Assembly: GCA_964431735.1 (NCBI GenBank)
Contig: CAYSLJ010000005.1
Coordinates: forward strand, 1 to 64,000
Reading direction: 5' to 3'
Length of the DNA stretch: 64,000 bases
Origin: CALARM01 sp964431735
Lineage (GTDB): Bacteria; Vulcanimicrobiota; SpSt-956; JAKJGF01
Shown: positions 1 to 9,498 of the stretch, piece after piece
How positions within the stretch are numbered: position 1 is the first letter of the stretch
How the letters are laid out: each line of letters begins with the position of its first letter
Translations under genes and position numbers: made by a program
The notes under the pieces: generated by a model
Told to the model about the DNA's origin: nothing
Seen by the model: only the letters and a program-made list of their open reading frames with translations
Database searches by the model: none

Positions 1-235
1 CCAGGGACAGGTTTTAATATGGGTACTAACTTATTTGGAGCGGTACTTAGGACTGTAAGAAAAATAACTCCGGCAAATTGTTAGAACAATCAGTATCCTC
101 GCGTCACGCGTTACGCGTTACGCGTCACGATACAAATCGTAATTAAGATGTAGTTATTTCCTGACACCTCCTTAGTATCGTAACATGTAAAATGGTATCC
201 GTAAAAAGTTTCTGTCTGGCAGGCTCTGGAGAAGA
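1..235. repeat. Partial copies of the MITE-like element around a heptad array
   Basis: Bases 1-90 match the right end of the element seen complete at 39178-39415 (shared words such as GGTTTTAATATGGGTACTAA and GGAGCGGTACT). A GTRACGC heptad array follows at about 98-130. Bases 150-235 resemble the left end (TAGTTATTTCCTGACA, then a diverged arm ending near GGCTCTGGAGAAG). The first copy is cut by the window edge. No gene is visible here. Confidence 0.7.
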
Positions 236-256
236 AAAATTAGTTTTTTATATCGA

Positions 257-2101
257 TTAAATATTTGAATCCCGTCCTATAGAAGGAACCATTTCTCTGA
301 ATTTTCCGATTAAATCATCAAAAGACTGTTTATTTAAAATACTTTCTATATCCTGTATATCTCTTATCACTCTATCTCTATCCGGAGAAGCTGTTTTTAC
401 AGATAGTATTTTAGAATTTGCAGTTTTAACAAGCTCTTCTTCATCATCATAAAGACGTTCATTTAATTTTTCTCCAGGGCGGAGGCCTGAAAAAACAATG
501 GGAATATCATGTTCCGGTTCATAACCGGAAAGTTCAATAAGATTTCTGGCCAGGGTAAGAATATTTACAGGACGTCCCATATCAAGTATGAAGACTTCTC
601 CTCCTTTACCCATAGAAGCAGCCTGCAATATGAGTAAAACTGCTTCAGGAGCAGTCATAAAATAACGGGTCATATCAGGATGTGTAACCGTAACAGGTCC
701 TCCAAGGCTTATCTGATGTTTGAAGGTATGTACAACACTTCCTCTTGTACCCAGCACATTTCCAAAACGAACTATTATAAATTTTGTCTCAGAATTTACA
801 GCATAGGCTCTGACTATTTTTTCTGCAATCTTCTTTGTTCCTCCCATAATACTGGAAGGCAGCACAGCTTTATCTGTTGATACCATAACAAAATGCTTTA
901 CACTATATTTATCAGAAGCTTCCACCAGATTTCTTGTACCGAAAATATTATTCGCTATTGCTTCATCAGGATGTTCTTCCATAAGAGGAACATGCTTATG
1001 AGCTGCGGCATGAAAAACAACAGAAAAATGATATTTTTCAAATATTTTATAAATTTTTTCTCTATTCTGGATATCACATATTATTTGCTTCAATTTTACA
1101 GAAGACTCTCTTGACATAAGATCAAGATAGCTTTCATGAATACTGTTTTCACCATGACCTAAAAGATAAAGGCTCTCCGGTTTAAAATTAATTATCTGCC
1201 TGCAGAGTTCTCTCCCTATAGAACCTCCTGCCCCTGTTACAAGGATATTCTGTCCTTTTATAAAATCAGCAATCTCAGGGTTATCAAATTTAACAGGCTC
1301 TCTACCCAGTAAATCTTCTATTCTTATTTCTCTGCTCTGCGTTAAAGTTACTTTGCCATCCAGTATTTCTGAAACTGATGGTATAATAGAAATATCAACG
1401 CCCATCTGTCTTCCCACAGAAAGAATCTTATTTATAAGCTGCCTTGAAATTACAGGAATAGCAATTGTTATTTTTTCAATTTTATATCTGGTAATAAGTA
1501 TAGGAATATCATCAATTACTCCCAGCACAGGAACACCATGAATCTTCATATTTTTCTTTCTCATATCTTCATCTACAAAACCTAAAGGTCTGTATTCCAG
1601 ATCCTTCTGACGAAGAATCTCTCTTGCATATCCTTCTGCTTCATCACCTGTTCCAACTATAAGCAAATTTCTGGATGAACCTCTGAATCTCTGCCTCAAA
1701 CTTACCCACTTCAGGAGCATTCTGATGCCACCTACAAGACTGAGACATATAAGCCATGAAATTACTGTAACACTCCTTGGATAAAAAGTTCCTCCCGTAA
1801 CAAAAACAGGTATGGCAAATAAAATAAAACATAAAGAAACGCCGTTAAAAATTGAAATGACTTCAGATACACCTGCATAACGCCAGACTTTTCCGTAAAG
1901 ACCGAATAAGTAAAAGATAGTTATACAGAATAAAACAAAGACAATAATCTTTATTAATTCTATACCTGAAACCCATTTCAACATCAGATAAAGGCCGCCG
2001 TCTTCTTCAAAAAATCTGATTAAAAATGCCAGAAAAATACCTGAAGGTATAAGAATAATATCCAGTATAATTAAAAAAAATTGTTCCTGCCAGTTAAACA
2101 T
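257..2101 (-). CDS. Membrane nucleotide-sugar 4,6-dehydratase, CapD/WbpM-like
   Basis: This 614-residue protein has the layout of long polysaccharide-biosynthesis dehydratases such as WbpM and CapD. Four hydrophobic segments lie at about residues 8-30, 47-68, 80-102 and 112-130. A first Rossmann-like region (LLIVGTGDEAEGYA, about 146-159) follows, then a short-chain dehydrogenase domain whose NAD loop TGAGGSIG is at 289-296. The downstream STDKA and MGGTKK motifs fit the long-form family, in which Met replaces the usual catalytic Tyr. Family members act at the inner membrane and convert UDP-GlcNAc-type sugars to 4-keto-6-deoxy intermediates. A DegT aminotransferase gene lies upstream on the same strand, as expected for making an amino-deoxy sugar. 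The ATG at 2101 has no clear Shine-Dalgarno; an AGCTATC array sits just upstream. The exact substrate is inferred. Confidence 0.9.
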   Translation of the reverse strand: MFNWQEQFFLIILDIILIPSGIFLAFLIRFFEEDGGLYLMLKWVSGIELIKIIVFVLFCITIFYLFGLYGKVWRYAGVSEVISIFNGVSLCFILFAIPVFVTGGTFYPRSVTVISWLICLSLVGGIRMLLKWVSLRQRFRGSSRNLLIVGTGDEAEGYAREILRQKDLEYRPLGFVDEDMRKKNMKIHGVPVLGVIDDIPILITRYKIEKITIAIPVISRQLINKILSVGRQMGVDISIIPSVSEILDGKVTLTQSREIRIEDLLGREPVKFDNPEIADFIKGQNILVTGAGGSIGRELCRQIINFKPESLYLLGHGENSIHESYLDLMSRESSVKLKQIICDIQNREKIYKIFEKYHFSVVFHAAAHKHVPLMEEHPDEAIANNIFGTRNLVEASDKYSVKHFVMVSTDKAVLPSSIMGGTKKIAEKIVRAYAVNSETKFIIVRFGNVLGTRGSVVHTFKHQISLGGPVTVTHPDMTRYFMTAPEAVLLILQAASMGKGGEVFILDMGRPVNILTLARNLIELSGYEPEHDIPIVFSGLRPGEKLNERLYDDEEELVKTANSKILSVKTASPDRDRVIRDIQDIESILNKQSFDDLIGKFREMVPSIGRDSNI

Positions 2102-2109
2102 GTCAGATA

Positions 2110-2136
2110 TAAGCTATCAGCTATCAGCTATCAGCT
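2110..2136. repeat. AGCTATC heptad array
   Basis: About 3.7 copies of the 7-bp unit AGCTATC lie between the dehydratase and aminotransferase genes. A second array of the same class is at 60836-60863. Confidence 0.85.
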
Positions 2137-2238
2137 AAAAAATTCTTCACATTCAATTACCTGTAAAAACATTACCGATAGTTAATGCTAAAAGTCTGTA
2201 ATTCTTCCCTTTCTTTATAAACTATATTATTTGTAAAA

Positions 2239-3399
2239 CTAAATGTTTTTAATGTCATCCCTTGCTTCATAAATATTATATATAACAGCGGAAACAGTTT
2301 TTATCATATCTTCAGTCATAGATGAATAAATAGGAAGACATATTACCTTTTCCGATACTTCATCTGTAAAAGGCAATTTACAGTTCATATCTATATTTTT
2401 GAGGGCTTTCTGACGATGATTTGGATAAAAATATTTTCTTGTAACTACTCCTTCTGCTTCAAGGGCTTTATAAAGTAAATCTCTTGAGAGACAGAAGGAA
2501 GGTTCTATTAATATAGAAAAATCCTTATAAGAACTCTTACCGGAAGGATTGATTTTCTGAAAAGAAATACCCGGTATATGGGAAAGATATTGCTTATAAA
2601 CTGAAGCCAGATAATTTCTCAATTCTGTATTTTCATTCAGACGTTTAAGAGAATAAATACCGGTTAAAGAATTAAATTCTCCAAGTCTGGCATTAAGTCC
2701 TTTAAACAGGCAGTCATAATCTCCGGGATTTCCATATTCAATACCGGTTCTTATTTTTTCTGCCAGTTCTCCGTCTTCAGTGGTTATTACACCGCCTTCT
2801 CCTGTAACTAAAAGTTTGGTAGGACTTGTAGAAAAAACCTCTGCATTACCGTATTTTCCAAGAGGTTTACCATTGAGTTCACTTCCAAAGCCATGGGCAC
2901 TGTCAAAAATTAACTTTAAATCATAACGTATGGCAATATCTTCCAGTGCTTCAACTTCACACGGGTTTCCGAATATATTTACTGCCATGATGGCAGAAGT
3001 CTGTGAAGTAATGGCTTCTTCTACTTTAGAAGGTATTAAATTGAATGTTTCCGGATCACAGTCTACAAATACAGGTTTAAGGTTATTCCACATAATGGCA
3101 TGAACTGTTGAAGGGAAGGTAAAACTTGGCACTATCACTTCACCTTTCAAATCCAGAACATGAAGAACCAGTATCAATCCCAGAGTACAGCTTGAAACTC
3201 CTATGGCATTACTTACAGAAAGATATTCTTTTAAATGTTCTTCATATTCTTTAAGATATTTGCCTTTAGTAAGTATGCCTGAAGAAAATATTTCTTTAAA
3301 TTTTAGTTCCATATCTTCATAGTCAGGAAGTAATGGTTTAACGAATGGTAATGGAGGTGAAAAGGTGGGAGTACCTCCTAAAATTGCAGGTCTGTTCAT
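2239..3399 (-). CDS. DegT/DnrJ/EryC1/StrS-family PLP aminotransferase
   Basis: The 386-residue protein has the full length of DegT-family sugar aminotransferases. The PLP-binding lysine is likely the Lys in STSPTKLLVTGEGG (about residue 190), and the cofactor-phosphate region is GVSSCTLGL near residue 63. VFVDCDPETFNL and FDSAHGFG are further family blocks. Such enzymes transfer an amino group from glutamate to a keto-sugar nucleotide, and the neighbouring 4,6-dehydratase could supply the keto sugar. The ATG at 3399 is preceded by AAGGAGA eight bases upstream. The specific sugar cannot be read from the sequence. Confidence 0.92.
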   Translation of the reverse strand: MNRPAILGGTPTFSPPLPFVKPLLPDYEDMELKFKEIFSSGILTKGKYLKEYEEHLKEYLSVSNAIGVSSCTLGLILVLHVLDLKGEVIVPSFTFPSTVHAIMWNNLKPVFVDCDPETFNLIPSKVEEAITSQTSAIMAVNIFGNPCEVEALEDIAIRYDLKLIFDSAHGFGSELNGKPLGKYGNAEVFSTSPTKLLVTGEGGVITTEDGELAEKIRTGIEYGNPGDYDCLFKGLNARLGEFNSLTGIYSLKRLNENTELRNYLASVYKQYLSHIPGISFQKINPSGKSSYKDFSILIEPSFCLSRDLLYKALEAEGVVTRKYFYPNHRQKALKNIDMNCKLPFTDEVSEKVICLPIYSSMTEDMIKTVSAVIYNIYEARDDIKNI

Positions 3400-3435
3400 A
3401 ATATAAATCTCCTTTTTAAATCAGTTATAACTGGT

Positions 3436-3705
3436 ATTTCGTGACGCGTAACGCGTAACGCGTGACGGGTGGTTTCGTGATGCGTGATCCGTGATGCATG
3501 AGGCGTGATAATCTTGACTCGTAACGCGTGACGGGTGGCTTCGTGATACGTGATGCATTATAATCGTGATGCGTAATGCGTAATGCGTGATGCGTATCCA
3601 CTCACGACTCACGACTCACAACTTACGATTTCTTTTTCACCCTTCACCCTTCACTTTTCACTCTTCACTTTTCACTACTTACTACTCAACACTCACTTTT
3701 CTACT
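3436..3705. repeat. Compound heptad tract mixing several unit classes
   Basis: This spacer is almost entirely 7-bp-period sequence. It runs from GTRACGC units through GTGATGC and GTAATGC variants to ACTCACG units and finally CTTTTCA/CTTCACC units. The last part runs into the 3' end of the UXS-like gene, whose final residues (about KVSVE) and stop at 3682 are made of repeat sequence. A 63-codon open frame through the tract is only translated repeat. There is no other gene between 3400 and 3681. Confidence 0.9.
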
Positions 3706-4632
3706 CTTTCTAAAATAATCTATAGTATTCCTGAGCCCTTCTTCTATGTCTACGACAGGTTCCCATCCCAGCAGTTCCCTGGCCCTTGAAATATCAGGAC
3801 GTCTGACCTTAGGATCATCCTGAGGCAGTTCTTTAAAGATTATCTTTCTGTTACTGTCCATTAATTTCAAAATCAAACGGGCAAAATCAAGGACAGTTCT
3901 TTCTTCAGGATTACCGATATTGACAGGATTTACTTCATCTGAAAGAAGTAACCTGTATATTCCTTCAATCAGATCAGTGACATAACAGAAACTCCTTGTC
4001 TGTAATCCATCACCAAAAACTGTCACATCTTCTCCGTCAAGAATCTGATTTATAAATGTGGGAACAACTCTGCCGTCTGAAGCTCTCATCCTGGGGCCAT
4101 AGGTATTAAATATACGAACTATTCTGGTATTCACTCCATGATAACGGTTATAAGCCATAGTCATTGCCTCTGCAAATCTTTTTGCTTCATCATAAACACC
4201 TCTCGGACCTACAGGATTAACATTTCCCCAGTAAGTTTCCTTTTGAGGATTAACAAGAGGATCACCGTATATTTCAGATGTAGAAGCAAGAAGAAAAGTA
4301 GCACCTTTCTCTTTTGCAAGACCCAGAGCCTTATGAGTTCCCAGAGATCCGACTTTCAGAGTCTGTATTGGAAAGGTAAGATAATCTATTGGACTTGCAG
4401 GTGATGCAAAATGAAGTATATAATCTATCTTACCGTCTACATGGATAAAATTTGTAACATCATGTTTTATAAATTTAAATCTGTCCTTCCCGAACAGATG
4501 AGAAATATTATCCAGATTGCCTGTAATAAGGTTATCCATACATATAACGTCATAACCTCTCGTAAGAAACAGGTCACATAAGTTGGATCCAAGAAAACCT
4601 GATCCTCCTGTAATAAGAACTCGTTTATTCAT
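3682..4632 (-). CDS. UDP-glucuronate decarboxylase-like SDR (UDP-xylose synthase type)
   Basis: The protein has 316 residues, the size of bacterial UXS enzymes. It starts with the NAD loop TGGSGFLGSNL (residues 8-18) and has ASTSEIYGDP, a catalytic YxxxK in GVYDEAKRFAEAM, and the RIFNTYGPRM block typical of UXS. The family oxidises and decarboxylates UDP-glucuronate to UDP-xylose in the cytosol. The ATG at 4632 is preceded by AAAGGA at good spacing. It lies within the polysaccharide operon, upstream of the aminotransferase. The C-terminal five or so residues are encoded by heptad repeat, so the natural end may have been altered. A dTDP- or UDP-glucose 4,6-dehydratase relative is less likely given the PRGVYDEAKR motif. 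Confidence 0.88.
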   Translation of the reverse strand: MNKRVLITGGSGFLGSNLCDLFLTRGYDVICMDNLITGNLDNISHLFGKDRFKFIKHDVTNFIHVDGKIDYILHFASPASPIDYLTFPIQTLKVGSLGTHKALGLAKEKGATFLLASTSEIYGDPLVNPQKETYWGNVNPVGPRGVYDEAKRFAEAMTMAYNRYHGVNTRIVRIFNTYGPRMRASDGRVVPTFINQILDGEDVTVFGDGLQTRSFCYVTDLIEGIYRLLLSDEVNPVNIGNPEERTVLDFARLILKLMDSNRKIIFKELPQDDPKVRRPDISRARELLGWEPVVDIEEGLRNTIDYFRKSRKVSVE

Positions 4633-4677
4633 AATAATATCCTTTCTGTAATGACGGTTTTCAAAAAGCCACTACAA

Positions 4678-5280
4678 TTAAAATCCTTTATTTCCGTCTT
4701 TTCCGTAAATATCTTTCGGAAAAAAAACAACGGAAAAGGTTCTGAAAAATATCTTCACATCGAGCCATAATGAATAATTATCTATATACTCTATATCTTT
4801 TTCTATCCTCTCAGGCCATGAGAGAGCATTTCTTCCGCTGACCTGTGCAAGACCTGTAATACCCGGCTTTACTTCAAGTCTTCTCCTCTGTCTTTCCGTA
4901 TATTTTTCAACCTGGGATCGAACGGTAGGCCTGGGGCCGATAAAACTCATTTCACCTTTTAATATATTTATAAATTGAGGGAATTCATCCATACTTGTCA
5001 ATCGCAGCAGATTTCCGACATGTGTTATCCTGGTGTCGTTTTTTTCAATTTCCAGGCCTTTTCCTTTATGTTCGGCACCTTCTATCATAGTTCTGAATTT
5101 ATACATCAAAAAATCTTTGCCATCTTTTCCAACTCTCATCTGATAAAAAAACACCGGTCCCTTGCTTTCCAGTTTTATCAGTACAGAAATAAGCAGAGAT
5201 GGGAGAAAAAATATAGAAATAGCTGCTATAGAGATAAATAAATCAAGCAATCTCTTTATAAACTTATCAGTTAAAGACAT
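4678..5280 (-). CDS. Initiating sugar-phosphate transferase (WcaJ/RfbP C-terminal family)
   Basis: This 200-residue protein matches the catalytic half of polyisoprenyl-phosphate hexose-1-phosphate transferases. A single N-terminal hydrophobic segment lies at about residues 12-38, followed by KFRTM, LTSMDEFPQFINIL, MSFIGPRP and KPGITGLAQVSGRN, all family hallmarks. It starts glycan assembly by loading the first sugar phosphate onto undecaprenyl phosphate at the inner membrane. The short length indicates the monotopic PglC-like form rather than the WbaP form with several membrane segments. It lies between the O-antigen-ligase-like gene and the UXS-like gene on the same strand. Confidence 0.93.
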   Translation of the reverse strand: MSLTDKFIKRLLDLFISIAAISIFFLPSLLISVLIKLESKGPVFFYQMRVGKDGKDFLMYKFRTMIEGAEHKGKGLEIEKNDTRITHVGNLLRLTSMDEFPQFINILKGEMSFIGPRPTVRSQVEKYTERQRRRLEVKPGITGLAQVSGRNALSWPERIEKDIEYIDNYSLWLDVKIFFRTFSVVFFPKDIYGKDGNKGF

Positions 5281-5386
5281 AAAAAGCTATAAATAATTCC
5301 TTCCGTCGGAAATTAAGGCCTTTCAGGCGAGTTAGCTGTGGGGAAGGTTGAGAATTAAACTATCAACTCTCAGCCATTTAAATTAA

Positions 5387-8182
5387 CTATTTTTCCCCGA
5401 GTAAATATTTTAGAACAGAGTTATCAGGTTCCATAGAAAGACCTTTTTTCCATAACTTTCTGGCAAGTTCAATATGGCCTTCATCTCTGTAAAAATGTCC
5501 GAGCTCGATATAAGCAGGAACAAAATCTCTCTTAAATACCAGAGAAAGTTCCATATATTTCTTTGCTTCCCCGTAATTTTTCTCTTTGCTCTTACATATA
5601 CCAATTAAATAATAAATTTCAGGATGTTCATTAATTCCACTGACGGCAATTTCATTTTTATAAATATACTCAAATATAATTCTGTTCAATCTCTTTATTT
5701 CAGAAGGTTCTGTCATACCTTTTTCTATAAATTTCATTCCTTCATCGCCTATATTTAAATCACCATGAGCTTTTCTGTCATAAAAATCCTTTCTTGAAAT
5801 AATCTCATTTAAATTAGCAAGAAGTAATAACCGGCTATTATCATCAAGGTAATCGTCTGTTCTGGCAATATTTTTCTTTATCTCAGGTTTAAGAAAATTA
5901 TATATACGATTGACAGAAGGAGTTTTATGTTCTTTAAGACTTTTAAGAATACCTTCCCAGTTTAAAATTTCGTCTTTATGTAAAAGAGACGATGCACCCA
6001 GACAATCAAAAAGATAGACCTGTGCCTGTTTATAATTATCCTGTGAAAAAAACGTAAGTGCCATACTGTATAAAGTATCACTGTTATCAGGAGCTATTTC
6101 AAGAACTCTTGAATAATATATTTTTGCAGGTTCAAATTTTTTAACAGTCAGGTAAAGATCGGCAAGACTGGAATTTGCTGTTAATATCTGGTCTCTGAAT
6201 GTATCTTTTCTAAAAGACCATAATCTGTTTATATCTTTCAGATCTTTCATGATAGTGGCACCTTTTATAAGAGTTTTTTCTGCTTCATCCTGATTACCCT
6301 TTATAAGATATACCTGTGCAAGAGATGTATAAAACTGGGGATAATTCATCGGATCATTTTCTATTGCAGCCTTAAACTGTACCATAGATTTATCAAGGAA
6401 TTCCTTATGGGAAAGGTAATATTTTTCTATATAATAATGGCCAAGGTCACTGTGATAGGCTGCTTTATAAGGATCCAGTGATACACTCACTTCAAGTCCC
6501 GATATGGCATGATTGAGATATTCCTGTTTGGAATTAGACCTGTAGAGATAAAAAACAAGTTTTCCTCTGCTTCTATGATATTCAGGGTTTAAAGGATCCC
6601 ATCTGATAGCATTATCAAGACATGATAGTGTCTCAGCAAATTTCCCTTCTTCCTGCAACCTTCTGGCTCTTTCTTCTTCTAGCTCTCCTTTCCAGAAACA
6701 TAAATATAGAAACAACGAACAGATTAAACATATAGCAGTAATTATTCTGGTAAGAAACGGAATCAGCCGGCTATTACTCAAAAAATTATATGTTCTTTCA
6801 GGAACCATGGATGATATAAAAACAAAAAACATACCTGTTTCAATCCAGAATAATTGAGGTATAGCAGGGAAATTCCAGTCAACATCAATAAAAGAATGCA
6901 TCATAGAGCCTAATAGACCTGTAAAAAGTCCGATAGCTATAATATAATAATCTTTTTCTGCATAAAATAAAAGAATTTCTCTTTCATCAACCGTAAAATT
7001 AAGTTTTTCAAGTTCTTTAATAAGCTCGTCTCTTTTAAATTGTATATTCTCCATAGATTTTAACTCTGCCAGTTTAAAAGGTTCCATATCCGTTAATGTT
7101 AATAAAGAATGAAAGGTTCTGTTATCTATTTCATAACAGTTCAACTCACCTTTTAAAATTAATTTAAATCCCCAGAAGAGTATGGCACAGATTATAAGCA
7201 TGAAAAAAAGAAAACCTGTTATCCCTGTTTCAGCAGCAATCTGAGCATAATAATTATGGGTATAATGAGAAAAATATAACACATTCTGTTGAAATCTCGG
7301 ATAAACACGTCCAAAATTACCAAGTCCGACACCGGCGACAGGATTGGCTAAAGCAATTTTTACAGCACCGACCCAGAATTGAAATCTTGCAGTTACGGAA
7401 GAGTGTTCAAGATCTGTTATAGTTCCTACCCTGTCAATAACAGCATTAAAAGGAGCATTACTGGTAACAGACGGAAAAAAATAAACAAATATAATAGCAG
7501 AAATTATATAAAAGGATAATCTAAAAATAACCAGCCCGAATCCCTGTTTCCTCAAACCTGCAAGGAGGACAAAAAGAACTGCAATAATGGCAATCCATCC
7601 GCCCCGTGAATGGGTAAGAAAAAGAGAACTTAAAAATATTACACTCAAAACCATAAGAAAAACTTTCGGCCAGAAAGAGACTTTACCGTTCGACATAGAT
7701 ACTGTCAGAGGTAGAAGAATGAGTAAATAACCGGCAAGTGCATCACTTTGATAAAAAGTGGAATACATTCTTGAATCCTGAGCACCGGGAAATAATAAGA
7801 AAATAATACCAAGAAAAGAAACTATAGCTCCTGCAGTTATAATAACTGTAATTAGAGAATTGAATAATACTTTATCATTGATACTCGCTACCAGCCATGC
7901 AAGTATCATATAATCTAGCAATCTGATAAGTTCTTCTACACTCGGCCTTGTACATATGGAAAAACAGATAGATACAAACATCCAGAAAACAAAGATGAAT
8001 ATAAATGGAGACATATATGGAGTTTTATATAAATTATTTCTATTTCTAAAAAATAGTACAAGAAAAAATAAGAGGAGAACAAAAAAATGAACTACCGTAG
8101 CAGCCCTCATATGACGGCCACCCCAGTCAAGAGGGGCATAAAGCAGGATTGAACTAATGATAACAAATAGAGGTACTCTCAA
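5387..8182 (-). CDS. O-antigen ligase/polymerase-like membrane protein with C-terminal TPRs
   Basis: The N-terminal half of this 931-residue protein is a multi-pass membrane domain with a Wzy/WaaL-type core at about residues 190-345 (SRGGWIA, GVGLGNFGRVYP and SHYTHNYYAQIAAETG match the ligase family). After a last membrane span near residue 490 the protein becomes tetratricopeptide repeats, for example FAETLSCLDNAIRWDP, and again near the C terminus. This ligase-plus-TPR architecture is common in bacteria with large exopolysaccharide loci. The likely start is TTG at 8182, without a strong ribosome binding site. It probably polymerises or transfers a lipid-linked glycan; ligase and polymerase cannot be separated by sequence alone. 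Confidence 0.88.
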   Translation of the reverse strand: MRVPLFVIISSILLYAPLDWGGRHMRAATVVHFFVLLLFFLVLFFRNRNNLYKTPYMSPFIFIFVFWMFVSICFSICTRPSVEELIRLLDYMILAWLVASINDKVLFNSLITVIITAGAIVSFLGIIFLLFPGAQDSRMYSTFYQSDALAGYLLILLPLTVSMSNGKVSFWPKVFLMVLSVIFLSSLFLTHSRGGWIAIIAVLFVLLAGLRKQGFGLVIFRLSFYIISAIIFVYFFPSVTSNAPFNAVIDRVGTITDLEHSSVTARFQFWVGAVKIALANPVAGVGLGNFGRVYPRFQQNVLYFSHYTHNYYAQIAAETGITGFLFFMLIICAILFWGFKLILKGELNCYEIDNRTFHSLLTLTDMEPFKLAELKSMENIQFKRDELIKELEKLNFTVDEREILLFYAEKDYYIIAIGLFTGLLGSMMHSFIDVDWNFPAIPQLFWIETGMFFVFISSMVPERTYNFLSNSRLIPFLTRIITAICLICSLFLYLCFWKGELEEERARRLQEEGKFAETLSCLDNAIRWDPLNPEYHRSRGKLVFYLYRSNSKQEYLNHAISGLEVSVSLDPYKAAYHSDLGHYYIEKYYLSHKEFLDKSMVQFKAAIENDPMNYPQFYTSLAQVYLIKGNQDEAEKTLIKGATIMKDLKDINRLWSFRKDTFRDQILTANSSLADLYLTVKKFEPAKIYYSRVLEIAPDNSDTLYSMALTFFSQDNYKQAQVYLFDCLGASSLLHKDEILNWEGILKSLKEHKTPSVNRIYNFLKPEIKKNIARTDDYLDDNSRLLLLANLNEIISRKDFYDRKAHGDLNIGDEGMKFIEKGMTEPSEIKRLNRIIFEYIYKNEIAVSGINEHPEIYYLIGICKSKEKNYGEAKKYMELSLVFKRDFVPAYIELGHFYRDEGHIELARKLWKKGLSMEPDNSVLKYLLGEK

Positions 8183-8211
8183 CTTATTAATCAGAATACA
8201 CCGCTTCCTGT

Positions 8212-9498
8212 CTAATTTCCATCCAGAAGGGATGCAAATTCAGATGTAAGAAGAGCCTTTACAAGTTCTTTCTCATTTTTATCAATTATAATTTTGAGAG
8301 CACCAAGATTGCTGCCTGCACCACCATTTACAACGAGAATTAAATCTCTCGCTATCATCTTAATGAATATCAATCCCTGTTGATATTCAGTCACCCAGTA
8401 ATCCATAGATTTACGGGATTTCAAAAGAAAAATACTTTCAGCTACAATAGAGCCGAGATTATCTGATGATTGTGTAGCAGAGGTTCTGATTACAATCCCG
8501 GTTAAATCAACAATGAAAACCTCTGAAACCATCTTATTTGAGGCAAAATCATGAAGAGGACCGGCAAAAATTTCTCCGAGTGTTTTATAGATTTCCTGTT
8601 TCTTTTTACGTTCTTCTTCTTCTTTTCTGAGCCTTTCTTCTTCTTCAGCTTTGAGTCTTTCTTCTTCTTCTTTTCTGANNNNNNNNNNNNNNNNNNNNNN
8701 NNNNNNNNNNNNNNNNNNNNNNNNNNNNNNNNNNNNNNNNNNNNNNNNNNNNNNNNNNNNNNNNNNNNNNNNNNNNNNCCTTTCTTCTTCTTCAGCTTTG
8801 AGTCTTTCTTCTTCTTCTTTTCTGAGCCTTTCTTCTTCTTCTTCTTTTCTGAGCCTTTCTTCTTCTTCGGCTTTGAGTCTCTCTTCTTCTTCTTTTCTTC
8901 TTTCTTCCTGCTGTCTTATTTTTTCTTCTACTTCCAGTTCCGACTCCTTAACAAAAGTAATAATTTCTTCAACCTTTATTTTCCGTTTAAGACACATCTG
9001 AAGATCAAACTCTAAAAAAATATCATCAGGAAAATTATTTAATGTATCATGATAGTCTTTTATCTGTTCTTCAAGTTCACTTTTTTCCTTTAATAACGCA
9101 TCTGAGAACTGCCTGACCCCTTCCAGCTCAGGGGAAAATTCAGGTAAACTGTTTAATTTCTCTACAATTTCCTCAGAAGGAAATTCATTTTTTTTCTGTA
9201 ACTGGGCAAGTAAGAATCTGGCTTCAACATTATGAGGAACATCGGTTAAAAGCTTTACAAGTTCAATATAAGCTTCATTAATCATTCGTTGATATATATA
9301 TATCCTGATAATAGCATTTTTTGCCTTTGCATTATAAGGATCAATTTTGATGATTTTCTGATAGCATGATAATGCTGCAAGTTTTTTACCTCTCTTTAGA
9401 TTGGCATCAGCATATAACATCAAAGATGAAACATCTTCCGGACTCTGTGCTATCATCTCTTCATATTTATCAATCTGATAATCCAGACTAGTTTTCAT
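8212..9498 (-). CDS. TPR / coiled-coil / Roadblock-LC7 protein (contains assembly gap)
   Basis: The best start is ATG at 9498, preceded by GAGGGG; the open frame extends upstream to 9588 but that part overlaps the kinase gene. Residues about 1-190 are TPR-like (MLYADANLKRGKKLAALSCY). A long charged region built from ERLRKEEEE and ERLKAEEEE units follows, which should form a coiled coil or single alpha helix. About 100 C-terminal residues make a Roadblock/LC7 domain (SEVFIVDLTGIVIRTS ... LILVVNGGAGSNLGAL). The repeat is interrupted by 100 N, so its true length and the frame across the gap are unknown. Roadblock proteins regulate small GTPases of the MglA type in bacterial polarity, but no MglA-like GTPase gene is in the window. 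Confidence 0.82.
   Translation of the reverse strand: MKTSLDYQIDKYEEMIAQSPEDVSSLMLYADANLKRGKKLAALSCYQKIIKIDPYNAKAKNAIIRIYIYQRMINEAYIELVKLLTDVPHNVEARFLLAQLQKKNEFPSEEIVEKLNSLPEFSPELEGVRQFSDALLKEKSELEEQIKDYHDTLNNFPDDIFLEFDLQMCLKRKIKVEEIITFVKESELEVEEKIRQQEERRKEEEERLKAEEEERLRKEEEEERLRKEEEERLKAEEEERXXXXXXXXXXXXXXXXXXXXXXXXXXXXXXXXXXRKEEEERLKAEEEERLRKEEEERKKKQEIYKTLGEIFAGPLHDFASNKMVSEVFIVDLTGIVIRTSATQSSDNLGSIVAESIFLLKSRKSMDYWVTEYQQGLIFIKMIARDLILVVNGGAGSNLGALKIIIDKNEKELVKALLTSEFASLLDGN
8679..8778. other. Assembly gap of 100 N within a coding repeat
   Basis: Exactly 100 ambiguous bases, a conventional scaffold placeholder, lie inside the GAA-rich coiled-coil coding region. The repeated sequence on both sides probably caused the assembly to break. 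Confidence 0.98.

Noticed and set aside
3436..3705. CRISPR-like or coding appearance of the compound repeat tract, including a 63-codon open frame
   Set aside because: The period is 7 bp with no unique spacers between repeats, and the frame is simply translated repeat sequence.
8551..9015. Plus-strand frames rich in Phe and Ser across the N gap
   Set aside because: They are antisense shadows of the Glu-rich coiled-coil repeat.
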